NCBI RefSeq assembly: GCF_026914185.1
Contig: NC_070559.1
Location: forward strand, 2,604,001-2,668,000
Direction of reading: 5' to 3'
Length of the DNA stretch: 64,000 nt
Source of the DNA: Puccinia triticina
Lineage: Eukaryota; Basidiomycota; Pucciniomycetes; Pucciniales; Pucciniaceae
In this document: piece by piece, positions 20,114 to 30,305 of the stretch
Numbering within the stretch: the stretch's first letter is position 1
Layout: every line of letters starts with the position of its first letter
Made by a program: the position numbers and the translations under genes
Notes under the pieces: generated by a model
Database searches by the model: none
Told to the model about the DNA's origin: nothing
What the model saw: the letters and a program-made list of their open reading frames with translations, nothing else

Positions 20114-21103
20114 ACTTGTGGAACTACTCTTGGGATGAATAGAGCTGGAGAGGGAATGGTGCTTTAATGGGCTGCCTCTCTGGGAACAAGAAAAAGATAT
20201 AAGAGTGTGGACTCTTATGGAAAGGTGTGGCTGTAGAGGATTCTTGAGGTATGTCTTGAGGGTTACCTTTCTACTAATCTAATATTTTGTACACAGATAA
20301 CAAGCTTGTCCAATCTGATTTATTGGCATAAGCAAGGCTAATGATAGGTGACCAGTGATCTGAATTACTTTGACAGGATCTGATGGCCAACAAATGAAGA
20401 GGAAAACAACCCAGTTTATATACGCAAGAAAGAAGAGCCATGAGGAAACAAGGATAACCTGAAGGGAATCATAGTACATTCTACTTCTATAGGATGAAAC
20501 AGCCATGTGGTCAGAGTAGTGGGTCAAGGAGTCACATGATGGTGTAATAGTGGGTGGGGATGATGCCATCTTCTGGGGCTATGGTGCAATCTTCCTAGTT
20601 GGAGGAGGGGATATGTGAGACCTGACAGGGGTAGAATATTCTATGATCTAAGATAGGAGGAGTTAGGTGTTTCAGGAAGTGTTTCAGGAAGAGGTAATCT
20701 AAGGATCCAAGATAGGAGGAGTCAGGTGTTTCATGAAGTGTTTCAGGAAGTAATAATCTAGGTGGGGTTTGGGGCTATGTCTAGTATACTGTGTATCATG
20801 TTGGGTTTGGAGGGTGAAGGGTTTCAAGGGTGCTTATACATCTTTGAGCACATGGTTCTAAGGAAACACTAGAAGAAGGGGTAACATGTGATCTGGGTAG
20901 ATGTTTGAGACTAGGGAGAGGGTTTATCCAAGAAAGGGGGTGTGTGGGAATAGGAAATACTATTATCCAGGGTATGACCATTGAGTGGGGATGTTGAGGG
21001 CCTTGGGCTTTGCTGACAAGGGGGCCAGAGGTATGGTATTTAGTCTTGAGGTGTGACAGCCTTGTGATTGATGGTTGCTGGTTTTCTGGGTAGATCAGGA
21101 TTG
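20114..21103. mobile_element. Unclassified ~990-bp insertion in Copia-1 gag
   Basis: The Copia-1 gag frame stops making sense after SACKL and resumes at 21104 as LTTQDNHTQ. A possible 3-bp duplication GCT (20111-20113, 21104-21106) bounds it, and its removal keeps frame (993 bp shift). No inverted ends, LTR or ORF were found. It contains two adjacent near-repeats of GATAGGAGGAGT-AGGTGTTTCA (about 20655 and 20713). Boundaries are therefore only fair. Confidence 0.5.
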
Positions 21104-21714
21104 GCTTACCACACAGGACAATCATACCCAACCTGCGTCGCGCTCAATTCCTCCTGGACAACATGCGCCTGTGATCATGCAAACGTCTCTGGAACTTCCA
21201 CCTTTTGACCAAGCTGCATTTGTTATTGACATCCCAGAAACAGACTGGCCTGCGGCGCTTGAGTTTTGTCAAGTTACCGCAAACAGATGCTGGGCTTGCG
21301 GGGATAAGTTCCACTACCTAAGAGACTGCCCGACTTGGAGTCGATCGACACCGGTCAATCGCCAACAACGTGGTCCGGGGGCTTTTTCCTACAAGCCAGT
21401 TTTGTCCAACAGTCATCAGTATCAACAAGCTCCTTTCCTCCCGATTGTAGGCGCCGTCTACCCACCACCAGGGTTCCTGTATGGACAACAACTGCCCCCA
21501 GGTTTTCAGTTTGGCCATCAGTTCAACCTGGCGCTGTTCTACCAACACCAGCAATTGCCCTACCCCCCTGCTCTGTACTGCCCCCAGTCGGCTGGTCAAC
21601 ACCAACAGCTACCAACCCCAACAGAATCAGTCTCAACGTCAACACCCGAACAATTTCAAGCCTTGATCTGAATTCCAGCAGGGGGGCGGGGCATCGGCGA
21701 AAGCAGCAGAGGCG
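21104..21714 (+). pseudogene. Copia-1 gag, C-terminal part with zinc knuckle
   Basis: The frame resumes with a linker (PPFDQAAFVIDIPETDW) and a CWACGDKFHYLRDC zinc knuckle (CX2CX4HX4C), then a Gln/Pro-rich tail. A frameshift near 21600 moves it to the pol frame, where FKP is followed by TGA at 21664-21666 (would be CGA after T). The knuckle binds the packaged RNA. Confidence 0.75.
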
Positions 21715-24700
21715 GTGGAGTTTCCCGATGGTATCGCTGATAGCGATTTCAGGGCGATGACCGCTGAAATAGACGTGAGTACTCCCGCCATTGTTGATTC
21801 TGGGGCTACCCACAACCTCACAGGCAACCTGCGCCTGCTTCATAACTTCCGGAAGCTCAAAGTTCCTATTGCTCTCAATGTAGCAACTGCAGGAGCTGGA
21901 GCCAGCATATCAGGCGCAGGAGAACTTTTGTTCCGAAAACCAGATGGCAGTACAGTCACCATAAGGAGTGTCTTATACTGTGAGCGGGCATAATCAACCT
22001 TGATATCCCTTGCGGCCCTTTGGAAGGCTAATTGGTCATTCCTATACAACCAAGATACAGACTCTTTTGATATATTCAATCAGTCAAATTATCTTTTGTT
22101 TTGTTGTCCGTTCAAACGCAAACGCAACCAGTGGTGTATCCCGTGTCCGATGGTTCAATCGCAAATGAGTGCCCAAAGCTCACCGACTATGGAAAACCGT
22201 TCAACAACTCAACCCATTCCTTTGCCTGTTCCCATTCCTATTGTCTCAAACCTCTCCTCTGTTTCCTCTACTGTTCCTTTTTCCTCCTCTATTCAAAATA
22301 TGCCAGCCCTAACCCCTGTTTCAGACTCTACTCTTTCCGTTTCACCAGCAATGAATCCAGTTTTTCTTTCTAATTCCCCTAATGACCCGTTCGTGACCTC
22401 TTTTGAGCGGATATATCCCTCCTCTTGGAGAACATAAGCGTTGAAGGACGCGGAGAAAGTCCTACTCTTCTGGCATTGGATTTTTGGCCATGTGAGCCTC
22501 AGGAAGATCAGATCTCTGATCAAGCAACGTCTAGGTTTTGGTTTACCGTCTGATCTACCTCCGGGAAAGATCCATTGCCCTATATGTGCTATCAGCAAGA
22601 GCACCAGTCTGAATCCACTCACTAGCTCAATGAGGAATCCAAAGCGTTTGGAAATTCTGTGTACAGATTTGATGGGTCCATTCCCTGAGGAGGCCATTGA
22701 TGGCTCGAAATATCTATTCACGCTCTGTGACATAGCTACGGGATATTTGTTTGTGAAAGGACTAAAAGCCAAATATGACGCCAACGGTGTTCTCATGGAA
22801 CTTATCCAAAAGTTAGAAAAGCAAACAGGGGCTGTAGTAAAAATCCTGAGGAGTGATAACGGTGGAGAGTTTGCTAATGAGGCACTCAACTCTTTCTTAC
22901 AAGAGAAAGGCATCATTGCGGAGCGTTCTCTCCCATACCATCACTACCAGAATGGAGTAGTTGAGCGTTTCAATAGGACAGTGGCAGACATGGGACGCAC
23001 GGTACTAAGCAACAGTCAATTACCCAGGAGTTTTTGGGTTTATGCATTTCTCTGGGCCAACCATGTCCTGAACAGGATTCCAAACAAGGCTAGCAAGGGC
23101 AAGTCACCTTTTGAGGGGATGTTCGATAACTTTAATACCTTCCGCATTTTTGGCTCAAAGGCTTTCATTCACATCCCAGCAGGACACCGTGATAAGCTTG
23201 ACGACCGGGCATATGAAGCTTTCGTGGTAGCACACCTAGAGAGTAGTAAAGGGTGGTTGTTTTATGTACCATCTACACACAAGTTTGTGTTGTCTGCAAT
23301 GGTGCGCTTCGTGGACAGCATTCCTAGAGTAACATTACCTCTGTTACCGCCTTGCCCGCCGGTTAACCCAGGGTCAGGAGAAGGAAAAATTTCTTTAGAT
23401 TTCATTGCAAGACAGATTTCCCTGGGAAACTTCGTGAATGAAATAGAATTTGACAACCAAGAGTTCCTGGTCGACGCTGTACTTCAGTCATGCTCCTTTT
23501 ATGGCGTTGATATACCAAAGACCTATAAGCAAGCTATGAGATCAGAGGACAAATCCGAATGGGCCAATGCTGTCTTGGAGGAATTATCCAATCTCCTGCA
23601 AATGGATGTATGGGTGTCTAAACTAATGCCAAAAGGGGTTGCGCCGCTGGATGGACAGTGGGTGTTTGCCAAGAAATCTGGGGACAACGGTACCACGCAG
23701 AGGTTCAAGGCCTGTTATGTGGCTAAGGGATTCAAACAGGTAGCCGGCAAAAATTTCAATGAAACCTTTTCTCCTACTGCCACGTTTGTGTTGTTGCGCC
23801 TCTTGCTGACTTTGGCGGCAAGTTTCAATTGGAGTGTACACAGCTTCGATTTTGTAGCTGCTTACCTTAACTCACCAATTGAAGAGGAAGTTTGGGTCAA
23901 GGCGCCAGAAGGTGTCAACTTGCCCAAGGGTCATGCTTTCCTCCTCAAGAAAGCCCTATATGGAACCAGGCAGGCCGCCAGGTGCTGGTGGCTCCACCTA
24001 CAAGGCATCTTAGACAAACTGGGTTATTCCCCTTCCCAATACAATAATAGCCTCTACATTCTTTGTCATGAAACTCAGACAGGGGTGATTTGGATTCATG
24101 TGGATGACGGTGTAGTTACGGCATCCAACACGGATATTTTGCGGAAGCTGGAGATAGACTTGAAAGACGTTCTGAAGATCAAATGGTTGGCACAATTAGA
24201 TTCAATTGTTGGGTTGAGCATCCAGCGCACGGCTCAAGGTTTCATTTTATCACAGCCCAAACTGACCAGAGTTTTGCTTAACGAAGAGTGGGATGGAGTC
24301 CAGGTGGCCAAGACACCGCTACCACCGAATTTTAATGCACCGACTGAAGACGGGGACGCGTTGACTTCATCGAAGTATCTGCACGTGCTAGGCATGATGA
24401 GTTATCTTGCCATTGGCACATGGCCAGATATTGCATTTGCGGTCAATTACCTGGCGTGATTCTCGGCTAAACCTTCTGTCCAGCATTGGAAGGGTGTAAG
24501 ACACCTAGTAAACTACATTGCCGGCAGCACTGATCAGAAACTTTGTCTTTTTCCAAACAAGGCCCCAAAAGCTTTGCAGACCTACTGTGACGCGTCCTGG
24601 GGCGGTGAATTCTCTAGGTCTTCTTATGGAGTGCTCATTCAATTTCTATGTTGCCCCGTGCTCTGGGTGGCACAAGGCCAGGCCAGTGTTGCCGCCTCGA

Positions 24701-25029
24701 CTTGCCATGCGGAATACATGGCTCTTGGCGCGGCAACACGGCATACCCTTTGGATCCGAAATCTACTCACAGATGTTTTGAAGACTGATTTTGTAGGTCA
24801 TCTGCACTGCGACAACCAGTCGGCAGTGCGTGTTGGTACGGATGATGCATCCAACAAACGGACAAGACATACTGATTGCGATTTCTATATTACCAATGAG
24901 GCATTATACAGGAAGCTGACCACACTAACTTGGGTACCCACAGCGGAGCAGAGAGCGGATATTTTTACCAAGAGCCTGCCTCCTGAGCTCTTCCGGAGGA
25001 TGAGGAGTTTTCTTCTTATGGTGGTGTGA
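21715..25029 (+). pseudogene. Copia-1 protease, integrase, reverse transcriptase, RNase H
   Basis: One frame with stops at 21991-21993 (TAA), 22435-22437 (TAA) and 24457-24459 (TGA). Protease has IVDSGATHNLTG. Integrase has WHWIFGHVSLRKI...HCPICAISKS for zinc, then CTDLMGP, LRSDNGGEF and VVERFNRTV as the catalytic triad. Reverse transcriptase keeps an intact HVDDG active site (about 24100). RNase H has YCDASWGGEF, CHAEYMALGAA and CDNQSAVRV. The domains are all present, so decay is limited to point changes. The TGA at 24457 replaces an Arg in the conserved LARF motif; the same codon is also TGA in Copia-2. Confidence 0.85.
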
Positions 25030-25242
25030 TTTTGTTGGAATTTTTTGTTTTTTTTCTTTCTTTCCTTATTTTGGTCTGTTTTGCCCGGAATTGTCTCTAC
25101 CCTAATGTTTTTTACTCTCATGGTCAATTTTTCTTTCTTTCTTCTTTGAGTTTTCTTCCTACTTCTTTCTTCTCTTTTCTCCGTTATTTTTTTTCTCTCT
25201 GTCTCTTCACTTCTATTGTCATTGTACGTAGGGTCTCGTGTC

Positions 25243-25258
25243 TGGGCGAGGGGGTGGC
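25243..25258 (+). promoter_or_regulatory. Copia-1 polypurine tract
   Basis: GGCGAGGGGGTGGC immediately precedes the 3' LTR and is the likely plus-strand primer. Confidence 0.5.
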
Positions 25259-25391
25259 TGTTGTAACCTAACCTGTTAGGTTACGGCATGTGACACTCGC
25301 CCGGCCCCGAGACCGTATTCAGGTAGGGAAACAGACTGTAGAGTCTGTTTCCCCCATCTGCATTACCATTCTCATCACTTCAGTCACTTCA
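25259..25391 (+). repeat. Copia-1 3' LTR, adjacent to eIF5
   Basis: 133 bp, TGTTGTAACC to CACTTCA, with both hairpins of the 5' copy. It ends 33 bp before the eIF5 ATG and is followed by the GTGCT duplication at 25392-25396. Any eIF5 transcript must start in this LTR, in the 28 bp after it, or far upstream beyond the nest. Confidence 0.85.
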
Positions 25392-25424
25392 GTGCTCACC
25401 AACAAATCTAAAAATCGATCGATC

Positions 25425-26911
25425 ATGGCAGTCGGAATCGTTAACATTGGCAAAGATGCCCGGGGAGATATGTTCCATCGTTACAAGATGCCCGTCTTAC
25501 AGGTGAAAGTCGAAGGCAAGGGTAATGGGATCAAAACGGGTAGGTGATCCTGATCTTCACATCGCCCTCCCACCTGTTTGAGTGTTAACCCATCTACATG
25601 ACTTTCCTAGTCATCCCTAACATGTCTGATATCGCTCGTGCGCTGGCCAGACCACCAACCTGTAAGAAGAGCTGCACACCTTCCGCTAGCTGTGTTTCCG
25701 AGTAATAAGAGGATTTTTTTTTTTGGTCACAGATACTACCAAGTTTTTCGGCTGTGAGCTTGGTGCTCAGACGACGTTTGACGAGAAGTATGACCGATAC
25801 ATCGTCAATGGAGCCCATCAGGCCGACCGACTGCGGGAACTACTGGATGTGTTTATCGACAAGTTTGTGCTCTGTTCGAGTTGCAAAAACCCAGAGACCG
25901 AGCTAATGATCGTCGGGCGAGACGAGCTGATCTGGCGGGACTGCAAGGCGTGTGGGCATCGAGGACATGTGGACAACCGACATAAGCTATGTACATTCAT
26001 CTTAAAGAACCCACCGGAGTCGTCCAAGAAGAAATCCAAGCGAGACAAGAAGGCCAAGGCGGCTGAGGCCGGCGGGGCACCCACAGAAGGCTCTTCCGAC
26101 GACGGCCACAACAGCCAGGATGAGCTGACGAAGAGGATTGAGGGCGAGGCGGTGGACGCCAAGACGGCAGAGGCGACATCGACCCTCAAGGATGAGGACT
26201 GGTCGGCCGATACCTCGGCCGGGGCCGTCAAGGCACGCATGAAATCTCTCGAGGCCGGGATCCAGAACGGACTTAGTCTGGTCGATGAGGACGACGAGGA
26301 CAACCCCGGCGGACCCTACGCGGTCTTCAGCGAGTGGATCCTCACTAACCGTGAATCGGTCTCGGACCCCGAGATCCTTGTCAAGGCGAAAGAACTCGGC
26401 ATCGAGAAGAAACATAAGACCGTCCAGATACTTGCCCTTAACTTGTTTACTGAGAACGCAGTCAAACAGGTCCAGAAACACCATGCTCTCTTTGCCAAGG
26501 TAAGCTCCCTACTCTTGTCTCCATTCGGACGGTCTCTAATCGTGCTTTGCATGTAGTTGGTCAACAGCGAAAAGCACCAGAAAGCCCTGCTCGGAGGCAT
26601 CGAGCAGTTATGTGGGGAAGCTTATCCAAGCTTGGTTCCCTTGGGCGTGCCCAAGATCATCATGGAGTTCTACCAAGCCGACATCTTGGAGGAAGATGTG
26701 ATCAAACAGTGGGGCACTCATGTTTCTAAGAAAGTTAGTCACACTCTTTTTTCCGCTCCTGGTGACTTCCCTCACAACCTGATTGCTCTTTCAATGTGAA
26801 TTGTGTTATCAGTATGTGGACAAGGACATCAGTAAGCGAGTCAGACGGGCTTGTGAACCCTTGTTGAAATGGCTCGACGAGGCTGAGGCTGAGGATGATG
26901 AAGACGAGTAA
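25425..26911 (+). CDS. TIF5: Translation initiation factor eIF5
   Basis: Five exons: 25425-25539, 25611-25661, 25733-26499, 26557-26733 and 26813-26911. Introns are 71, 71, 57 and 79 bp, all GT-AG, and all phases agree. The protein is 402 residues, the usual length (yeast 405). It is the GTPase-activating protein for eIF2 in start-codon selection, acting in the cytoplasmic 43S complex. The N-terminal domain has FHRYKMP with the likely arginine finger Arg19, and a zinc ribbon with Cys103, Cys106, Cys126 and Cys129. An acidic/basic linker ([11 protein letters not shown]) precedes the C-terminal W2/HEAT domain, which ends in the acidic-aromatic box [14 protein letters not shown] that binds eIF2-beta and eIF3. 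The coding sequence is intact, but Copia-1 is inserted 28 bp upstream of the ATG. Confidence 0.95.
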
Positions 26912-27487
26912 CAAGAGATTTAATGAATGACCAGTTTGGTGGCTTCATTATATGTGCATATCATACACGTAGTCATCAATCTCCTTCCCTTCTGACGCTC
27001 TATTTCAAGTTTGTGACTGTCTTTCCTTTGCTTAATTTCCATGCATCGCCGAACTTGGATTCCTTGTGGGCAATGTCATCCAATCTCATGTATCATCTTT
27101 TTTTAACCAACCCAGTCCATTCTGCCCACGTGTCAACGCAACATTCAACACTCACAGCAACCAAACTCACATCCGCCCGTGTGTTACCCTGTTGTTGATG
27201 ACAGCAGTGAAGAACTACTGAAAGATTTTTTAAGGTGTTGAATATTGATTTGCTTCTTATCCATCACAATACCCATTCATTCTCCTTTCCTCAGACTTCA
27301 GCGCAACTATATTTCATCTGTCAAACTGTTTGATTATCTTAAAATCAACGAATTGAACAAGCATGGTCTTTTAGTCTGTGGCACACCCTTGTAAATAAGT
27401 CCAGTTAAGGGAATGTTTGTATTTGTGATCCTAGATACAAGTGATGGGTGGTGACGCATTAGATATTGTTGGACATGGTGGGGCAAT
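26912..27487 (+). other. eIF5 3' flank
   Basis: AT-rich sequence with no supportable gene. It would hold the eIF5 3' UTR and terminator; no clear AATAAA was found near the stop. Confidence 0.4.
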
Positions 27488-27489
27488 TA

Positions 27490-27665
27490 TGGTGTTCAAA
27501 GTTGGTTGCACAACTTGATGCATGCATAGATCATAAAATCATAAAAATATTTTGGTGAGGAAATTTTGTATTACATAATCAGACAGTCATATCCCCTGCA
27601 AAAAAGATTTTATGATTTTATGATTTATGCATGCATAAAATTATGCAAACCAACTTTGAACACCA
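27490..27665. mobile_element. Tc1/mariner-type MITE, copy 1 (176 bp)
   Basis: Ends are TGGTGTTCAAAGTTGGTT and its exact complement, flanked by TA on both sides (27488-27489, 27666-27667). A-T rich interior with inverted CATGCAT words. It has no coding capacity. Confidence 0.8.
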
Positions 27666-27709
27666 TAAGTGGAAATTAATAAGTGATAACATGAAAATGT
27701 AGGCAGTTA

Positions 27710-27857
27710 TGGTGTTCAAAGTTGGTTTATGCATGCATAAATCATAAATTCATAAATCTTTTTCAGGGGGATTACATAATCAAACCCGCGCAATCCCCTG
27801 CAAAGAACAGTTTATGAATTTATGATTTATGCATGCATAAATCAACTTTGAACACCA
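27710..27857. mobile_element. Tc1/mariner-type MITE, copy 2 (148 bp)
   Basis: Same TGGTGTTCAAAGTTGGTT termini and TA flanks (27708-27709, 27858-27859), 40 bp from copy 1 and in the same orientation. Its arms pair over about 40 bp on each side (TTATGCATGCATAAATCATA), so it folds almost completely. Confidence 0.8.
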
Positions 27858-28026
27858 TAAGCGCAGCCGCCTCTGAACTCTAGTCCTGGTTACAATATGA
27901 ACTTGGCAAATGTGCAACAAAGATAGGGAAAAAATGATGAAGTATCATTTGGTGCTTCAAATCAATCCCCTAGGGCACGACACCTATCAGTAGCACCTTT
28001 TGGGATCTTTGTGCACTATTGACACC

Positions 28027-30300
28027 CTGGGAGGTTTAAGAGGATGATTTTAGCAACTTGAACTGGGTATTTTTTGGCTCATAATTCTAAGCTTGGACTC
28101 ACAAGGTCTTTTTAAGTTGGTGTTTAAAGCTGGATTTGTTGGGCAACTGAACACATTTTTGTACTCATTGCCATTCTCCGGATTGAAGATCCCTAAAGCC
28201 CGAGGGTTTCAAATCAAGGGGGATAAGCTTCACAGTCAATTTATTCATGCGATCAGAAAAGACCTGCAATATTACGCACATATATTTCCGGCCTTCTCAC
28301 ACCAAGCGAGATGAGTCCCCTTGGACGCTAGGAAGTGTTGCCCAAATTCCCAATGCGAGAGCACATATCAACAAGTTGCCTGCACACTTTGCCCTGCGGG
28401 CTGGCGAGCAACAAAGCCTCCGTGTGAGAGACCCGAAAGGGTAGGCCCGCAGGGTCTCCGTCTCGTGCGGGAGTCTCCAAGGCCGGAGGTGCGGGTCCCT
28501 TATATCCCTACGCCGGCGTCCACAAGCAGGAGATAACAGCAAGCCGGGTTCTGTTCCAATTGACTCAACGGTTCTGAATCCGACCAGTCCGACCATGTTC
28601 GACTTTGACCCGACCCGGGCCATGAGATGCTGTGCACGCATCCACCCGGACATCGCTGGACACTCGGAGTCATCGGAGTCACATCACCCGGCTCTGCGCT
28701 CGGACCAATAGCCATGCCCCCCGCCCCCCGGGTGCACAACTCGCCCGCCAATGAACGGTGTACTTGCTAGCAACTCTGCCGACGATTACAGATCGATGAG
28801 CAGTTAAATCTCGGCTTGAATCTGGCCATGGGAACGATGCGAACCTCGTCTCAGTAGCACAAAGCCGTCGACGGCGGGAGCGGTGGGGGAGACGACTGGG
28901 TTGATCTGAGTTAGATCACGGGTTCGCAAGTCGAGGAGACCGTCTTGAGGACGGACGGAGATGGACCTTCGCCTTACACCGGCACTCTCTAGAATCGGCA
29001 TCGGCTTCAACGTGCCCACGTCCTCGTCTTACCGCCCTCAAACCACACGAAACTCGCCACCATTACCGACCGCCGACAGCCACAGAGAGCCAAGACTGTT
29101 GCATCAACCAAGTCTCCAGTCAACCAATGGCGGACGATAGCCGCTCGGGCATCAGCCGCCAGACTATTTAGAAAGATTCCATGATCAATGTATGGTACCC
29201 GTCACAATATATACCATCTCGATTTTCTCACCCATGCCGCCAGTACTTCTTGGACCATGCTTGTCACTACTTTTTGTCCTGGTATAACCAGCTCTTTCCC
29301 AGCCACCGTCTTCCGAAATTCGACCTCATGGCTGACGCGACTCCTTTTGCACAAGAGCCAAGACAAGCAAAATGAAGGCAGGAGACTGATTTATGTGGAT
29401 ACGTGATAGATGTAGAATATGATATCTTCCCTGGCGAACTCAAAGAATGGAAACAATGCGCCCGCGAGGCCTGTGACGACGATAATGAACCTTCGGATGA
29501 TAACGAAAATGGTAATGTCAAATGATCATCGACGACCGGCAGACGATAGTTCTGGCCCAAATTCAATCCCTCTAGTAGAGCTCCTATCAGTCTTTTTTTC
29601 ACGCTGAACCATCTGGTTCCAAAAATCACCACTAAATAACGTAGGTAGCTTACTTTTTGGTCGGGACACCCAGTCGTGATCTGCCAACATGCCTCTGATC
29701 GGAGGTGATTTCATCTGGTCTTCCATCAAGCCACAACGCAAAAATCCTCTCACAATCACATAAGATGCCTTGGACGGTGGTGGGTTGAGCCAGATCACGT
29801 TTCAGTATCAAACATATAGCCATGAAGATTGCTTTAGGAAACGGATGGTGTGCTCGATATCTGTTGTATGCCTCAACCTCACGCCAGATAATTACTGTCA
29901 AGAGGATGTCAAAATTAGATAGAGCGTGTTTTGTTTCTATGGATGGGGCCTCTGATCCCACACCATTTGGATTATACTCCTGATCTGAAACTTCTTTCCC
30001 ATCTCTGATCAACGGCATCAAAGATATTGTCTATAAGCTTGCCCAGCGTGCTGATTTGTTGGTCCTGAGAATCTAGCCGGATTTCATCAAGTCTAACACG
30101 ACTAATCTGTAGTTTGGCCTTGTGAACATTTTGCTGGACTTTTTGTACATTGCTGATCGCATCTTCATGTTGCATATGATGCTGGGGCCTGGGGGTGGAT
30201 TTAAGAAATCAACACAGTCCATGAAAAGGAAAGTTGCTCATTCCGGATGGCTGTGGCTCAGCTGGGGGTGCCTCCGCTTCTCTCTGGTTATAAACCTGTC
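28027..30300. repeat. Duplicated locus, copy 1
   Basis: Sequence from about 28027 to 30290 is colinear with 50196-56480, seen for example as GGGATTTTAGCAACT-like starts, TCAAGGGGGATAAGCTTCAC (28210 and 50390), GCTGTGCACG (28630 and 51555), GGGTTCGCAAG (28920 and 53295) and AATATGATATC (29415 and 54238). Divergence is high. Copy 2 is longer because of inserted DNA (51624-53148 and about 54430-55850). Confidence 0.6.
29526..30175 (-). pseudogene. Unrecognised rust-type gene, degenerate copy 1
   Basis: Frame pieces at 29972-30175, 29650-30021 and 29526-29798 resemble the longer frame at 55835-56473. Shared words are KVQ-NV-KAKL, TLG-LID, LAQPTTVQ, LRCGLMED-MKSPPI and KSKLPTLF--F. It is frameshifted against that copy at least twice. 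The protein is Leu-rich and helical in the N-terminal half. No family is recognised. Confidence 0.45.
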
Positions 30301-30305
30301 CATAG

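Larger units (their letters stand above)
8995..25391 (+). mobile_element. Copia-1: LTR retrotransposon with three insertions inside (16.4 kb)
   Basis: Short LTRs of 133 bp start TGTTGTAACC and end CACTTCA. The 5-bp target duplication GTGCT is at 8990-8994 and 25392-25396. Order is gag, protease, integrase, reverse transcriptase, RNase H, which defines Copia/Ty1. The LTRs differ at 5 of 133 sites, mostly C/T or A/G. Gag is broken by the Gypsy element and by a 990-bp insert. The 5' LTR is broken by element C. Several stop codons and one frameshift make it non-autonomous. Without its guests it would be about 5.2 kb, a normal Copia length. Confidence 0.88.

Noticed and set aside
25425..26911. eIF5 as a transposon-damaged pseudogene
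   Set aside because: All five exons join in phase, all splice sites are GT-AG, length is normal, and the arginine finger, zinc ribbon and C-terminal acidic box are intact.
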